From contig NZ_CP134992.1 of assembly GCF_039370165.1 (NCBI RefSeq), positions 1 to 7,146 of the forward strand: a stretch of 7,146 bases of DNA. Reading direction: 5' to 3'. The notes beneath the pieces are model-generated. The model worked only from the letters and a program-made list of their open reading frames with translations, ran no database searches and had not been told where the DNA came from. Source of the DNA: Buchnera aphidicola (Chaitoregma tattakana) (GTDB lineage Bacteria > Pseudomonadota > Gammaproteobacteria > Enterobacterales > Enterobacteriaceae). The stretch's first letter is position 1. Each line of letters begins with the position of its first letter. Below, piece by piece: positions 1 through 6,847 of the stretch. The translations under genes and the position numbers were made by a program.

Positions 1-854
1 TGTACTATAGAACAAGATACATTTTTAATAAAAATCCTAAATTTGTACCTCCTAAAAAAGATAAATCTAGACCTGTGTTTATAAAGTATGCTATTAAGAT
101 GGCTTCTTTAACAGATGTTGCTCGGACAGAATTAAATTATGTAATACAGCCTAAAGATCCTAATACTGGAGCTATTATAAAAAGAAAAAGAAGATTAAAT
201 GAACATAGAGCCCGTGCTATGAGAGAAATAGTAAAAGCAATGATATATCATTTTAATATTACGTCAGATCTAGTACAAGCATCAGTAGAACAACTAGCTG
301 ATGAGTGTAGATTATCTACTATTTCCAAAGCAGGAAACAAGTCTATTACTAGAGCTTCTAGATTAATAACAAACTTTATGGAGCCTATGGGTTTTGTAGT
401 ATGTAAAAAAGTTTGGGACAAAGTAATAGGAAACTATACTCCTAAAATGATTACTTTAACACCTTTGTTTTTCGAGTTAATAGGAATATCTTCTAAGAAA
501 TTGTATAATGCAAAAAAACAGCAATTAGGATGGATTAATAAAGGTTTGATAAAAAGAGGATTAAAAAAAATAAGTTTTTCAGAAGCTAGAAGAATAGGAA
601 AAGATAAAAGAATAAGAGGGATATTAAAACATAGACATATGAAGCATATTTTTTATAGAAAGCATATAAAAGCAAAAAAAATTTTTTCTATGGATGAAAA
701 AATAGCTAAACAGAAAATTTTAAGAGCATTAGTTGCTAGGTATTCTATATTAGAACTTACTACATTAGGGCCAAAAGGATTAAAAAAACAGATAAATATT
801 GAATATTATTATTTGAGGAAATTAGCTACTTCTCCTATACCAAAGTTTTATTAA
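1..854 (+). CDS. repA: RepA, IncFII-family plasmid replication initiator (5' end lies across the window edge)
   Basis: Initiator of plasmid replication that in IncFII plasmids binds an origin downstream of its own gene. The reading frame is open from base 3 with no in-frame stop; bases 1-2 complete an ATG codon begun at 7146. A GTG at 75-77 would allow a 259-residue protein, but 24 open codons upstream encode a Pro/Lys/Arg-rich stretch (FVPPKKDKSRP) that resembles the normal N-terminus of Buchnera RepA1, so GTG is probably not the start. Joined to the window end, the protein is 288 aa from the ATG at 7134 or 284 aa from the ATG at 7146. Visible family features are a basic patch (KRKRRLNEHRARAMR, about residues 66-80 of the 288-aa form), the block TRASRLITNFMEPMG, and QQLGWINKGL near the middle. 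The C-terminus is LGPKGLKKQ..YYYLRK, and the stop is TAA at 852-854. It is the only rep gene in the window. The family call is from recognised sequence similarity; the start is inferred. Confidence 0.93.
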   Translation, partial: YYRTRYIFNKNPKFVPPKKDKSRPVFIKYAIKMASLTDVARTELNYVIQPKDPNTGAIIKRKRRLNEHRARAMREIVKAMIYHFNITSDLVQASVEQLADECRLSTISKAGNKSITRASRLITNFMEPMGFVVCKKVWDKVIGNYTPKMITLTPLFFELIGISSKKLYNAKKQQLGWINKGLIKRGLKKISFSEARRIGKDKRIRGILKHRHMKHIFYRKHIKAKKIFSMDEKIAKQKILRALVARYSILELTTLGPKGLKKQINIEYYYLRKLATSPIPKFY

Positions 855-917
855 ATTTTTTAATTTATTTATGTAATTATTTATATTTACATATTTTTTT
901 TATGTAGAATTTTTTTG

Positions 918-955
918 TATTAATAAAATATTTTTTATTAATAAGGTTTTTTTTT
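918..955 (+). terminator. Probable Rho-independent terminator of repA
   Basis: A perfect 11-bp inverted repeat, TATTAATAAAA (918-928) and TTTTATTAATA (933-943), encloses a 4-nt loop. It is followed by AGG and nine T residues (947-955). It starts 63 nt after the repA stop. The stem has no G-C pair, so it is weak in energy terms, but the perfect arms with an adjacent T-run fit terminators of AT-rich endosymbionts. AT-rich sequence forms such repeats by chance fairly often. Confidence 0.5.
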
Positions 956-961
956 AAAAAA

Positions 962-1018
962 ATAAATGCATGTGTAACAATTTTTATATGCAACCAAAGA
1001 GATAAATGCAAAATAACA
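962..1018 (+). repeat. Two iteron-like direct repeats, ATAAATGCA-N3/4-TAACA
   Basis: ATAAATGCA occurs at 962-970 and again at 1002-1010, exactly 40 bp apart. Each copy is followed after 4 or 3 nt by TAACA (975-979 and 1014-1018). A partial third copy, ATATGCA, lies between them (986-992), so the TGCA cores sit at 967, 989 and 1007, about two helical turns apart each. The G/C bases make chance repetition less likely than for the surrounding A/T runs. A weak DnaA-box-like sequence (complement of 971-979) overlaps the first copy. A RepA-binding or origin role is inferred from the position downstream of repA. Confidence 0.4.
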
Positions 1019-1087
1019 TTAATTAAAAAGCTTTTAAAAAAGAAAATATACATAAAATAATTACTATAAAAAACTTTAATAAAAAAA

Positions 1088-1116
1088 TTGTAAATTTTAA
1101 TGAAATCAATTATTTT
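1088..1116 (+). promoter_or_regulatory. Possible sigma-70 promoter for the leu operon
   Basis: TTGTAA (1088-1093) and TATTTT (1111-1116) are separated by 17 bp, about 100 nt before leuB. In sequence this AT-rich many hexamers score as well, so this is only the best-spaced pair noticed and no more. Confidence 0.2.
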
Positions 1117-1214
1117 TAATAATATATATATACTAATATTTATAAATTTTATTTAAAATATATAACCTAAAGTTAGTTTATAAAAATTTTAAATATATTT
1201 AATGGATTTAATTT

Positions 1215-2315
1215 ATGTTAAAAAAATGTAAAATTGCAGTTCTTCCAGGCGATGGTATAGGGCCAGAAGTTATGAACCAAGCATATAAGATAATAGATGT
1301 TTTAAATAAAAAATATTTTTTGAAAATATCGTGTAAAGAATTTTTAGTAGGACATTCTGCTCTTAAAGAATATAATACTGTTATGCCATTAAGTACTATA
1401 TATGGATGCGAGGAATCTAATGCAATTTTATTTGGCTCTATAGGAGATTATAGTTTAAAATATGATTATAGAAAGAATTCTTTAGAAAAAGAATCATTAT
1501 TATTCATTAGAAAAAAATTTAATTTATTTTGTAATATTAGACATGCAAAATTATATTCTAGTATCAAAGATTCTTCTCCATTAAAAAAAAATATACTTGA
1601 TAAAGGAATAGATATAGTTTGTATAAGAGAACTTACAGGTGGAATATATTTTGGAAATTCTAAAATAAAATATGATAAAAATATGAATATAGAGTATGCA
1701 TTTGACACAGAAAGATATAATAAACAAGAAGTATATAGAATAGCTGATATAGCTTTTAAAATAGCTAAAAAAAGACGTAAACATATTACTTCTATAGATA
1801 AATCTAATGTTTTAAAGAGTTCTATATTATGGAGAGAAGTTGTAAAAAATGTTTCTCATAATTATCCAGAAGTAAAATTAAATAATTTATATGTTGACAA
1901 TGCAGTTATGCAAATAATAAAAAATCCTAGTTCTTTTGATGTAATATTATGCTCTAATATATTTGGCGATATAATTTCTGATGAATGTGCAGCAATAATA
2001 GGTTCAATAGGAATGCTACCTTCAGCAAGTATAAACGAAAATAAATTCGGGCTATACGAGCCATCAGGAGGATCTGCACCAGATATAAAAAATTTAAATA
2101 TAGCTAATCCTATTGCTCAGATTTTATCACTTTCTATGTTGTTAAAGTATACTATGAATCAAATAGAAATATCTAAAAAAATTGATGATTCTGTTAATGA
2201 GGCTTTAAAATTAGGATATAGAACTAAAGATATAATTAGTAGCAGTCATGAAAATTATGTTTCTACTGAAAAAATGGGTGATATAATATCAGAAATTTTA
2301 ATAGAAAAAAAATAG
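1215..2315 (+). CDS. leuB: 3-isopropylmalate dehydrogenase LeuB
   Basis: Cytosolic NAD-dependent, metal-requiring enzyme of leucine synthesis. It oxidises and decarboxylates 3-isopropylmalate to 2-oxoisocaproate. The protein is 366 aa, against about 363 in E. coli, so it is full length. Motifs in order: VLPGDGIGPEV (9-19); substrate-binding arginines R99, R109 and R138; the RELTGGIYFG block (138-147) with Tyr145; IDKSNVL with catalytic Lys196; VDN with Asp228; IFGDIISDE with metal ligands Asp252 and Asp256; and the NAD-binding GLYEPSGGSAPD (279-290). The start matches the family N-terminus, with IAVLPGDG a few residues in, but has only a weak ribosome site (GGA at 1204-1206). It is first in leuB-C-D-A; leuC begins 7 nt after its stop. 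One oddity is H110, where most LeuB proteins have proline (NLRPA becomes NIRHA). Confidence 0.97.
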   Translation: MLKKCKIAVLPGDGIGPEVMNQAYKIIDVLNKKYFLKISCKEFLVGHSALKEYNTVMPLSTIYGCEESNAILFGSIGDYSLKYDYRKNSLEKESLLFIRKKFNLFCNIRHAKLYSSIKDSSPLKKNILDKGIDIVCIRELTGGIYFGNSKIKYDKNMNIEYAFDTERYNKQEVYRIADIAFKIAKKRRKHITSIDKSNVLKSSILWREVVKNVSHNYPEVKLNNLYVDNAVMQIIKNPSSFDVILCSNIFGDIISDECAAIIGSIGMLPSASINENKFGLYEPSGGSAPDIKNLNIANPIAQILSLSMLLKYTMNQIEISKKIDDSVNEALKLGYRTKDIISSSHENYVSTEKMGDIISEILIEKK

Positions 2316-2322
2316 GGAAAAA

Positions 2323-3729
2323 ATGAATAATAAAAGATATACTTTATATGAGAAATTATATAATTCTCATTTAATATATGAAAAAAAAAATGAAACTCCT
2401 TTAATTTATATAGATTTACATTTATTACATGAAGTCACATCACCACAAGCATTTTTTGCTATGAGAAAAAAAAATAGAAGTGTAAGAGTACCAAATAAAA
2501 CTTTTGCTACTATGGATCATAATGTCTCAACAAAAAGTACTAAGAATATAGATTTCGATGAAATGTCAAATATTCAAATAAAAGAATTAACAAAAAATTG
2601 TGAATTGAACAAAATAAAATTGTTTGGTCTAGATCATCCTAAACAAGGTATAGTACATGTAATAGGTCCAGAAAATGGTTTAACATTACCTGGATATACA
2701 ATTGTGTGTGGTGATTCTCATACTTCTACACACGGTGCATTTGGTGCTTTATCTTTTGGAATAGGTACTTATGAAGTAGAGCATGTTCTCACTACTCAAA
2801 CTTTACCTCAAATTAGATATAAAAATATGCAAATAAAAATTTCTGGAAATATGCAAAAATATGTTTATGCTAAAGATATCATATTATATATAATAAAAAA
2901 GCTGAGTACATCAGCAGGAAATGGTTATATTATAGAATTTTGTGGGGATACTATATCTAATTTAAGTATGGAAGGAAGAATGACAATATGTAATATGTCT
3001 GTAGAATTAGGAGCAAAATCTAGTATAATTTCCCCAGATAATACTACATATAAATATTTAATAAATAAAAAATATACTCCTAAAAAAAAATATTGGGAAA
3101 AAGCAAAAATTTTTTGGAATACATTAAGATCAGATAAAAATGCTTTTTTTGACAAGAAATTTTCTTTTAATATAGAAAATGTTGCTCCTCAAGTTACTTG
3201 GGGTACTAATCCAAGTCAAACTATTGATGTTAACGGAAAAATACCATCAATTAGTGAATATAAACATGTTAATGAAAGAAAAAATATAGAAAATACATTA
3301 AAATATATGAACTTAAAACCAGGTACATATTTAAAAAATGTTCCTATAGATAAAGTTTTCATAGGATCTTGTACTAATTCTAGAATTGAAGATTTAAGAG
3401 AAGCTTCAAAAATTTTAGTAAATAAAAAAGTTCATAAACATGTACAAGCTATAGTAGTTCCAGGATCAAAAAAAGTAAAATTACAGGCTGAACAAGAAGG
3501 ACTAGATGAAATTTTTATTAAATCAGGATTTGAATGGAGACTTCCTGGTTGTTCTATGTGTTTAGCAATGAATGATGATAAATTAAATAGAGGTGAAAGA
3601 TGTGTATCTACTAGTAATAGAAACTTTGAAGGTAGACAAGGTAATGGTGGAATTACACATCTAGTTAGTCCTGTAATGGCATCAGCTGCTGCTATATTTG
3701 GTAAAATAGTAGATGTAAGAGATATTTAA
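2323..3729 (+). CDS. leuC: 3-isopropylmalate dehydratase large subunit LeuC
   Basis: Large subunit of isopropylmalate isomerase, an aconitase-family 4Fe-4S enzyme that works with LeuD to convert 2-isopropylmalate to 3-isopropylmalate. The protein is 468 aa, against 466 in E. coli. It shows DLHLLHEVTSPQAF (31-44), FATMDHNVST (61-70), GDSHTSTHGAFG (130-141), IGSCTNSRIEDLR (347-359) and GCSMCLAMN (409-417). The cluster cysteines are C350, C410 and C413. The C-terminal TSNRNFEGRQG block (430-440) is also present, so the protein looks functional. The start follows leuB by 7 nt, with AGGGA (2314-2318) overlapping the leuB stop as ribosome site, so the two are almost certainly co-transcribed. A run of ten A residues (2381-2390) lies in codons 20-24 and could provoke slippage. 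Confidence 0.98.
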   Translation: MNNKRYTLYEKLYNSHLIYEKKNETPLIYIDLHLLHEVTSPQAFFAMRKKNRSVRVPNKTFATMDHNVSTKSTKNIDFDEMSNIQIKELTKNCELNKIKLFGLDHPKQGIVHVIGPENGLTLPGYTIVCGDSHTSTHGAFGALSFGIGTYEVEHVLTTQTLPQIRYKNMQIKISGNMQKYVYAKDIILYIIKKLSTSAGNGYIIEFCGDTISNLSMEGRMTICNMSVELGAKSSIISPDNTTYKYLINKKYTPKKKYWEKAKIFWNTLRSDKNAFFDKKFSFNIENVAPQVTWGTNPSQTIDVNGKIPSISEYKHVNERKNIENTLKYMNLKPGTYLKNVPIDKVFIGSCTNSRIEDLREASKILVNKKVHKHVQAIVVPGSKKVKLQAEQEGLDEIFIKSGFEWRLPGCSMCLAMNDDKLNRGERCVSTSNRNFEGRQGNGGITHLVSPVMASAAAIFGKIVDVRDI

Positions 3730-3761
3730 CTTAAATATAAAAGGTGAAATTTCTTTATAAT

Positions 3762-4358
3762 ATGAAAAAATTTATAGCACATAAAGGGAAAATACTTCCA
3801 TTAGATATGTCTAATATAGATACTGATGTAATTATTCCTAAACAATTTTTAAAAAAAATCACAAAACAAGGATTTGGTAAATATTTATTTTTTAATTGGC
3901 GTTATATTAATAATAATATTAAAAAAAAGAATTATAATTTTATTTTAAATAAAGATATTTATAAGAATTCTAGTGTGTTACTTACTAGAAATAATTTTGG
4001 TTGTGGCTCGTCTAGAGAACATGCTGTTTGGGCTTTAAAAGATTTTGGTTTTAAAGTAATTTTGTCTTCTAGTTTTTCTGATATATTTTATAATAATAGT
4101 TTTAACAATGGTATTTTACCTATAATATTTTCAAACAAAATAATTAACGAAATTTTTTGTATTGTAAAAGATGCACATATATTATTAGCTAAAATTAATG
4201 TAATTGATAAGTATGTATCTATACTAAATAAAAAATATTTTTTTGAAATAGATGACTTTTATCATTTTTGTATAATGAATGGCCTTGATAGAATAGATTA
4301 TACTTTAAAATATAAAGACAAAATAGAAGAATACGAAAAAAATAATACATTTTATTAG
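3762..4358 (+). CDS. leuD: 3-isopropylmalate dehydratase small subunit LeuD
   Basis: Small subunit of isopropylmalate isomerase, pairing with LeuC; it carries the mobile swivel domain of the aconitase fold. From the ATG at 3762 the protein is 198 aa, against 201 in E. coli. It shows PLD..NIDTDVIIPKQFL (13-30), the substrate loop NFGCGSSREHA (78-88), DIFYNNSFNNGILP (107-120) and CIMNGLDRI (170-178). An in-frame GTG at 3744 would add six residues, but the family N-terminus aligns with MKKFIAHKG, and AAGG at 3741-3744 is better read as the ribosome site, although 17 nt of spacing is long. The gap to leuC is 32 nt with no promoter-like sequence, so it is part of the leuBCD transcript. Confidence 0.96.
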   Translation: MKKFIAHKGKILPLDMSNIDTDVIIPKQFLKKITKQGFGKYLFFNWRYINNNIKKKNYNFILNKDIYKNSSVLLTRNNFGCGSSREHAVWALKDFGFKVILSSSFSDIFYNNSFNNGILPIIFSNKIINEIFCIVKDAHILLAKINVIDKYVSILNKKYFFEIDDFYHFCIMNGLDRIDYTLKYKDKIEEYEKNNTFY

Positions 4359-4447
4359 AATTTTATTACCAATATAAAAAAAATATTTATAAATAAACAA
4401 TTGTTTTATTAAAAATGCATTATATATTTTGTAAGGAAAACATATAT
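4359..4447 (+). promoter_or_regulatory. leuD-leuA gap with palindrome and possible leuA promoter
   Basis: This 89-nt spacer is the largest gap inside the leu cluster. It contains the perfect palindrome AAACAATTGTTT (4395-4406). The right half, TTGTTT (4401-4406), lies 16 bp from TATATT (4423-4428), so a promoter for leuA alone is possible. The transcript would then start almost at the Shine-Dalgarno, which argues against it. No terminator with a T-run is seen, so read-through from leuD remains likely. Confidence 0.25.
4433..4437 (+). promoter_or_regulatory. Shine-Dalgarno of leuA that decides its start
   Basis: AAGGA lies 10 nt before the ATG at 4448. It is the clearest ribosome binding site in the window and rules in favour of 4448 over the in-frame ATG at 4415, which would place this site inside the coding sequence. 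Confidence 0.7.
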
Positions 4448-5995
4448 ATGAAAGAAAAAATTATTATTTTTGATACTACATTACGAGATGGAGAACAGTC
4501 TTTGTCTAATAGTTTAACCTGTAAAGAAAAACTTAAAATAGCCATTTTATTAGAAAATATGGGAGTAGACATAATAGAAGCAGGTTTTCCAATTTCTTCT
4601 CCTGAAGATTTTCAATCAGTGAAATTAATTTCACAAACCATAAAGAATAGTAAAATATGCAGTCTTGCGAGATGTTTATATAAAGATATTGATATTGCAG
4701 CTAAAGCTATGAAATATTGTTTACAGGATTCTTTTAGAATACATTTGTTTATTGGTACTTCCAATCTTCATATAAAACATAAATTAAAAAAAAATTTTGA
4801 TGATATACTTGATATGTCTATAAAATCAGTAATAAGAGCTAGAAAATATACTAATGATATAGAATTTTCTTGTGAAGATGCTGGAAGGACTGAAATAGAA
4901 AATTTATGCATTATTATAGAAAATGTAATTAAGAATGGAGCTACAACTATAAACATACCAGATACTGTAGGATATACAGTACCATTAGAATTTTCTAAAA
5001 TAGTAAAAGAAATATTAAATAAAGTTCCTAACATAGATAAAGCGATTTTATCTGTACATTGTCACAATGATTTGGGAATGGCCACAGGTAATGCAATAAC
5101 TGCTATACAATGTGGCGCAAGACAGATAGAAGGAACAATTGGTGGAATTGGGGAAAGAGCTGGTAATACTGCTTTAGAAGAAGTTATTATGACAATAAAA
5201 ACTAGAAAAGATATTTTAAATTTTTATACTAATATAAATTTTAAAGATATTTATAAAACCAGCAAAAAAATAAGTAATATATGTAATTTAGAAATTTCAT
5301 CGAACAAACCGATAATAGGAAGTAATGCGTTTTCGCATTCTTCTGGTATACACCAAGATGGAGTATTAAAAAATAAAAAAAATTATGAAATAATTTCTCC
5401 GGAATCTATAGGATCTAAAAAGAAGAATTTTAATTTAACTTCTAGATCTGGAAGAGCTGCTATCAAATTTTATATGAAAGATATGGGTTATTCAGAAAAA
5501 ACATATGATTTGAATATACTTTATAAAAAATTTATAAAGTTAGCAGATCAAAATGGTAGAGTGTTTAAATACGATTTAGAGGCTTTAGCTTTTTTAAAAA
5601 ATTCTTATGAAGAAAATAAATATTATGAGTTAGTTTATTTAAAAATTTGTACATTATATAATTCTGGAAACAAAATTATAATAAAATTAAAATGTGGAAA
5701 TAAAGTTAAAAAAGAATCTGTGTCAAATACGTCTAATTTAATATTTACAATTTTTGATTTAATAAAGAGAATTTCTAAAATAGAAATGAAATTAAAAAAA
5801 ATTATTTTAAAATCAAAAACTAATAGAAGTCGTATTGTTAATTTAGTAAATTTGTCTGTTATATATAACAATACTAATTTTCATAGTAAAAAAATTACTT
5901 CTGATTATATGAAATCTTATATATTGTCTTTAATAATAGTGCTAAATAGTATAAGAAAATATAAAATAGTTCGTAAAAAATTACATAATGTATAA
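4448..5995 (+). CDS. leuA: 2-isopropylmalate synthase LeuA, with diverged regulatory domain
   Basis: First committed enzyme of leucine synthesis; it condenses acetyl-CoA with 2-oxoisovalerate. From the ATG at 4448 the protein is 515 aa (E. coli 523), beginning MKEKIIIFDTTLRDGEQ as the family does. The catalytic TIM barrel is intact: FDTTLRDGEQ (8-17), EFSCEDAGRT (139-148), NIPDTVGYT (169-177), metal-binding HCHNDLG (204-210), GIGERAGN (233-240) and HSSGIHQDGVLKN (297-309). The linker LTSRSGRAA and DLEALAFL are conserved. The C-terminal leucine-sensing domain (about 395-515) keeps only traces: the GNGPVDA loop reads SNTSNLIFT, LGQVDI reads VNLVNLS, and GVGLATDIVESS reads SKKITSDYMKSY. Feedback control by leucine may therefore be altered or lost. 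In enterobacteria leuA comes first; here it is last, 89 nt after leuD, with its own ribosome site. Confidence 0.96.
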   Translation: MKEKIIIFDTTLRDGEQSLSNSLTCKEKLKIAILLENMGVDIIEAGFPISSPEDFQSVKLISQTIKNSKICSLARCLYKDIDIAAKAMKYCLQDSFRIHLFIGTSNLHIKHKLKKNFDDILDMSIKSVIRARKYTNDIEFSCEDAGRTEIENLCIIIENVIKNGATTINIPDTVGYTVPLEFSKIVKEILNKVPNIDKAILSVHCHNDLGMATGNAITAIQCGARQIEGTIGGIGERAGNTALEEVIMTIKTRKDILNFYTNINFKDIYKTSKKISNICNLEISSNKPIIGSNAFSHSSGIHQDGVLKNKKNYEIISPESIGSKKKNFNLTSRSGRAAIKFYMKDMGYSEKTYDLNILYKKFIKLADQNGRVFKYDLEALAFLKNSYEENKYYELVYLKICTLYNSGNKIIIKLKCGNKVKKESVSNTSNLIFTIFDLIKRISKIEMKLKKIILKSKTNRSRIVNLVNLSVIYNNTNFHSKKITSDYMKSYILSLIIVLNSIRKYKIVRKKLHNV

Positions 5996-6065
5996 AAATT
6001 ATATTTTTTTAATTTTATTTTTTTTAAATTATTATAACTATTTTTTATTAAATTATAATAAAAAA

Positions 6066-6253
6066 AATGTACACAAATATAAAAATTTTATTTAAACTTT
6101 ATATAATAAAATATTTAAAGAATTCTTTATATTTTTTTTTAAAAAATAATTAATTAAACCGAACAGCTATTATATTATTTTTTTATTAAAAAACAATTTA
6201 TTATATCTAAAATTAATAATATTATTATATTAAAATATTTTATTGTGTACATT
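6066..6253. repeat. Inverted repeat AATGTACACAA / TTGTGTACATT bracketing a GC-richer island
   Basis: AATGTACACAA at 6066-6076 reappears inverted at 6243-6253. Similarity continues loosely on both sides: A-run before, then TA-AAA and ATTTTA after. This gives imperfect arms of about 35 nt, the right arm running into the last codons of yqhA. Both 11-mers contain three G/C bases in a gap where these are rare. The core ATGTACACA differs at two positions from the DnaA box TTATNCACA. Function is unknown; origin, protein binding or recombination relic are all possible. Confidence 0.4.
6116..6140 (+). terminator. Possible terminator of the leu operon
   Basis: Stem TAAAG (6116-6120) and CTTTA (6125-6129) with loop AATT is followed at once by TA and nine T residues (6132-6140). 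It lies 120 nt after the leuA stop. The stem is short, so this is a weak candidate. Confidence 0.3.
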
Positions 6254-6261
6254 ATTTTTTT

Positions 6262-6771
6262 TTATTGTTTAATATTATATTTTTTTTTACTCATTTTGTC
6301 TATATATGCCATTCCAAAGGCAGATATTACAAAAGTTAGATGTATTACTACAGACCACATTATTTTGTTATCTACAATTTTTTCTGCATTCATAAATATT
6401 CTTAATAAATGCACAGAAGATATAGCAACTATGGAAGAAGCTACTTTATTTTTTATAGAATTTACGTCCATGGTACCCATCCAACTAAGTATATTTTTAT
6501 TTTCTTTAACTTCTTCCATTTTCATAATAAAATTTTCATATCCTGAAAACATTACCATCACTAATAGTCCTCCTACTAATGCAATGTCTATTAAAGACAA
6601 TACTATTAGTACTAATCCAGATTCTGACATTTTAAATATTTCAGGAATTACAAAAATAATTTGTTGAAAAAATTTTAAAGTAAGTAAAATGAATCCAAAT
6701 GATAAACCTATATACACAGGAAACATAAGCCATCTTGAGGCATATATTATATTAGCAATTATTTTTTGCAT
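6262..6771 (-). CDS. yqhA: YqhA-like inner-membrane protein, UPF0114 family
   Basis: Integral membrane protein of unknown function. The 169-aa product is close in length to E. coli YqhA (about 164 aa) and keeps its signature blocks: YASRWL..PVYIGLS (10-24), LIDIALVGGLLVMVMFSGYENF (60-81), KNKVASSIVAISSVHLLR (107-124) and MWSVVIHLTFVISAF (138-152). Hydrophobic segments fall at about 14-36, 53-76, 108-127 and 138-157. The start is the ATG at 6769-6771 on the minus strand, with AAGG at 6784-6787 as ribosome site, 12 nt away. The gene opposes leuA and diverges from repA. Its retention beside leu and repA is typical of Buchnera leucine plasmids, where it is often labelled orf1. A link with amino-acid export has no support in the sequence. 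The A/T use matches its neighbours. Confidence 0.94.
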   Translation of the reverse strand: MQKIIANIIYASRWLMFPVYIGLSFGFILLTLKFFQQIIFVIPEIFKMSESGLVLIVLSLIDIALVGGLLVMVMFSGYENFIMKMEEVKENKNILSWMGTMDVNSIKNKVASSIVAISSVHLLRIFMNAEKIVDNKIMWSVVIHLTFVISAFGMAYIDKMSKKKYNIKQ

Positions 6772-6787
6772 TTTATGAATTTACCTT

Positions 6788-6847
6788 AATATTTTTATAT
6801 ACTTTATACAAAATTTATAATACATTTCTAAAAAGTATAAAAATATT
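6788..6847 (-). repeat. Bulged inverted repeat in the yqhA leader
   Basis: The left arm at 6788-6805 (AATATTTTTATATACTTT) pairs with the right arm at 6832-6847 (AAAGTATAAAAATATT) apart from a 2-nt bulge, with a 26-nt loop between. It lies directly upstream of the yqhA ribosome site. It could form in the yqhA leader transcript or bind a protein, but its composition is nearly all A/T, so chance is a real alternative. Confidence 0.3.

Larger units (their letters stand above)
855..1214. other. repA-leuB intergenic region, candidate origin and leu promoter region
   Basis: A 360-bp non-coding gap of very high A+T. It holds a hairpin with a T-run just after repA (918-955), a slightly G+C-richer patch with two iteron-like direct repeats (962-1018), a 10-bp palindrome AAAAGCTTTT (1026-1035), and then almost pure A/T up to leuB. 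The leu operon must be promoted from here or from repA read-through. In IncFII plasmids such as R1 the replication origin lies downstream of repA, so this gap is the natural place to look for it. No leuL-type leader peptide with a run of Leu codons is seen before leuB. Confidence 0.6.
5996..6261. other. Convergent leuA-yqhA intergenic region
   Basis: A 266-bp non-coding gap, almost entirely A/T, between the converging 3' ends of leuA and yqhA. It holds a candidate terminator (6116-6140), an inverted pair of 11-mers (6066-6076 and 6243-6253), a small G+C-richer island ACCGAACAGCT (6158-6168) close to their midpoint, and a 14-bp A/T palindrome (6214-6227). No gene or RNA is recognised. Confidence 0.5.

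Noticed and set aside
1202..1231. Nine-codon ORF (ATG at 1202) overlapping the leuB start, possible leader peptide
   Set aside because: It has only one Leu codon, no ribosome site and no attenuator hairpin after it, so it is not a leuL equivalent.
1466..1784. Overlapping minus-strand open frames inside leuB
   Set aside because: Phe/Ile/Ser-rich low-complexity translations antisense to a gene with full catalytic motifs; typical shadow ORFs.
2925..3155. 76-aa minus-strand open frame inside leuC
   Set aside because: Antisense to conserved LeuC sequence, no family features.
4768..5034. 88-aa minus-strand open frame inside leuA
   Set aside because: Antisense to the conserved catalytic barrel of LeuA.
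5635..5871. 78-aa minus-strand open frame inside the leuA 3' end
   Set aside because: Hydrophobic translation from A-rich coding on the other strand; no start context.
6245..6667. 140-aa open frame on the + strand
   Set aside because: It is the antisense shadow of yqhA, whose minus-strand product matches the UPF0114 family over its full length; no ribosome site or recognisable motifs.
6710..6718. DnaA-box-like ATATACACA (one mismatch)
   Set aside because: It lies in yqhA coding sequence as an isolated copy and is explained by the codons there.
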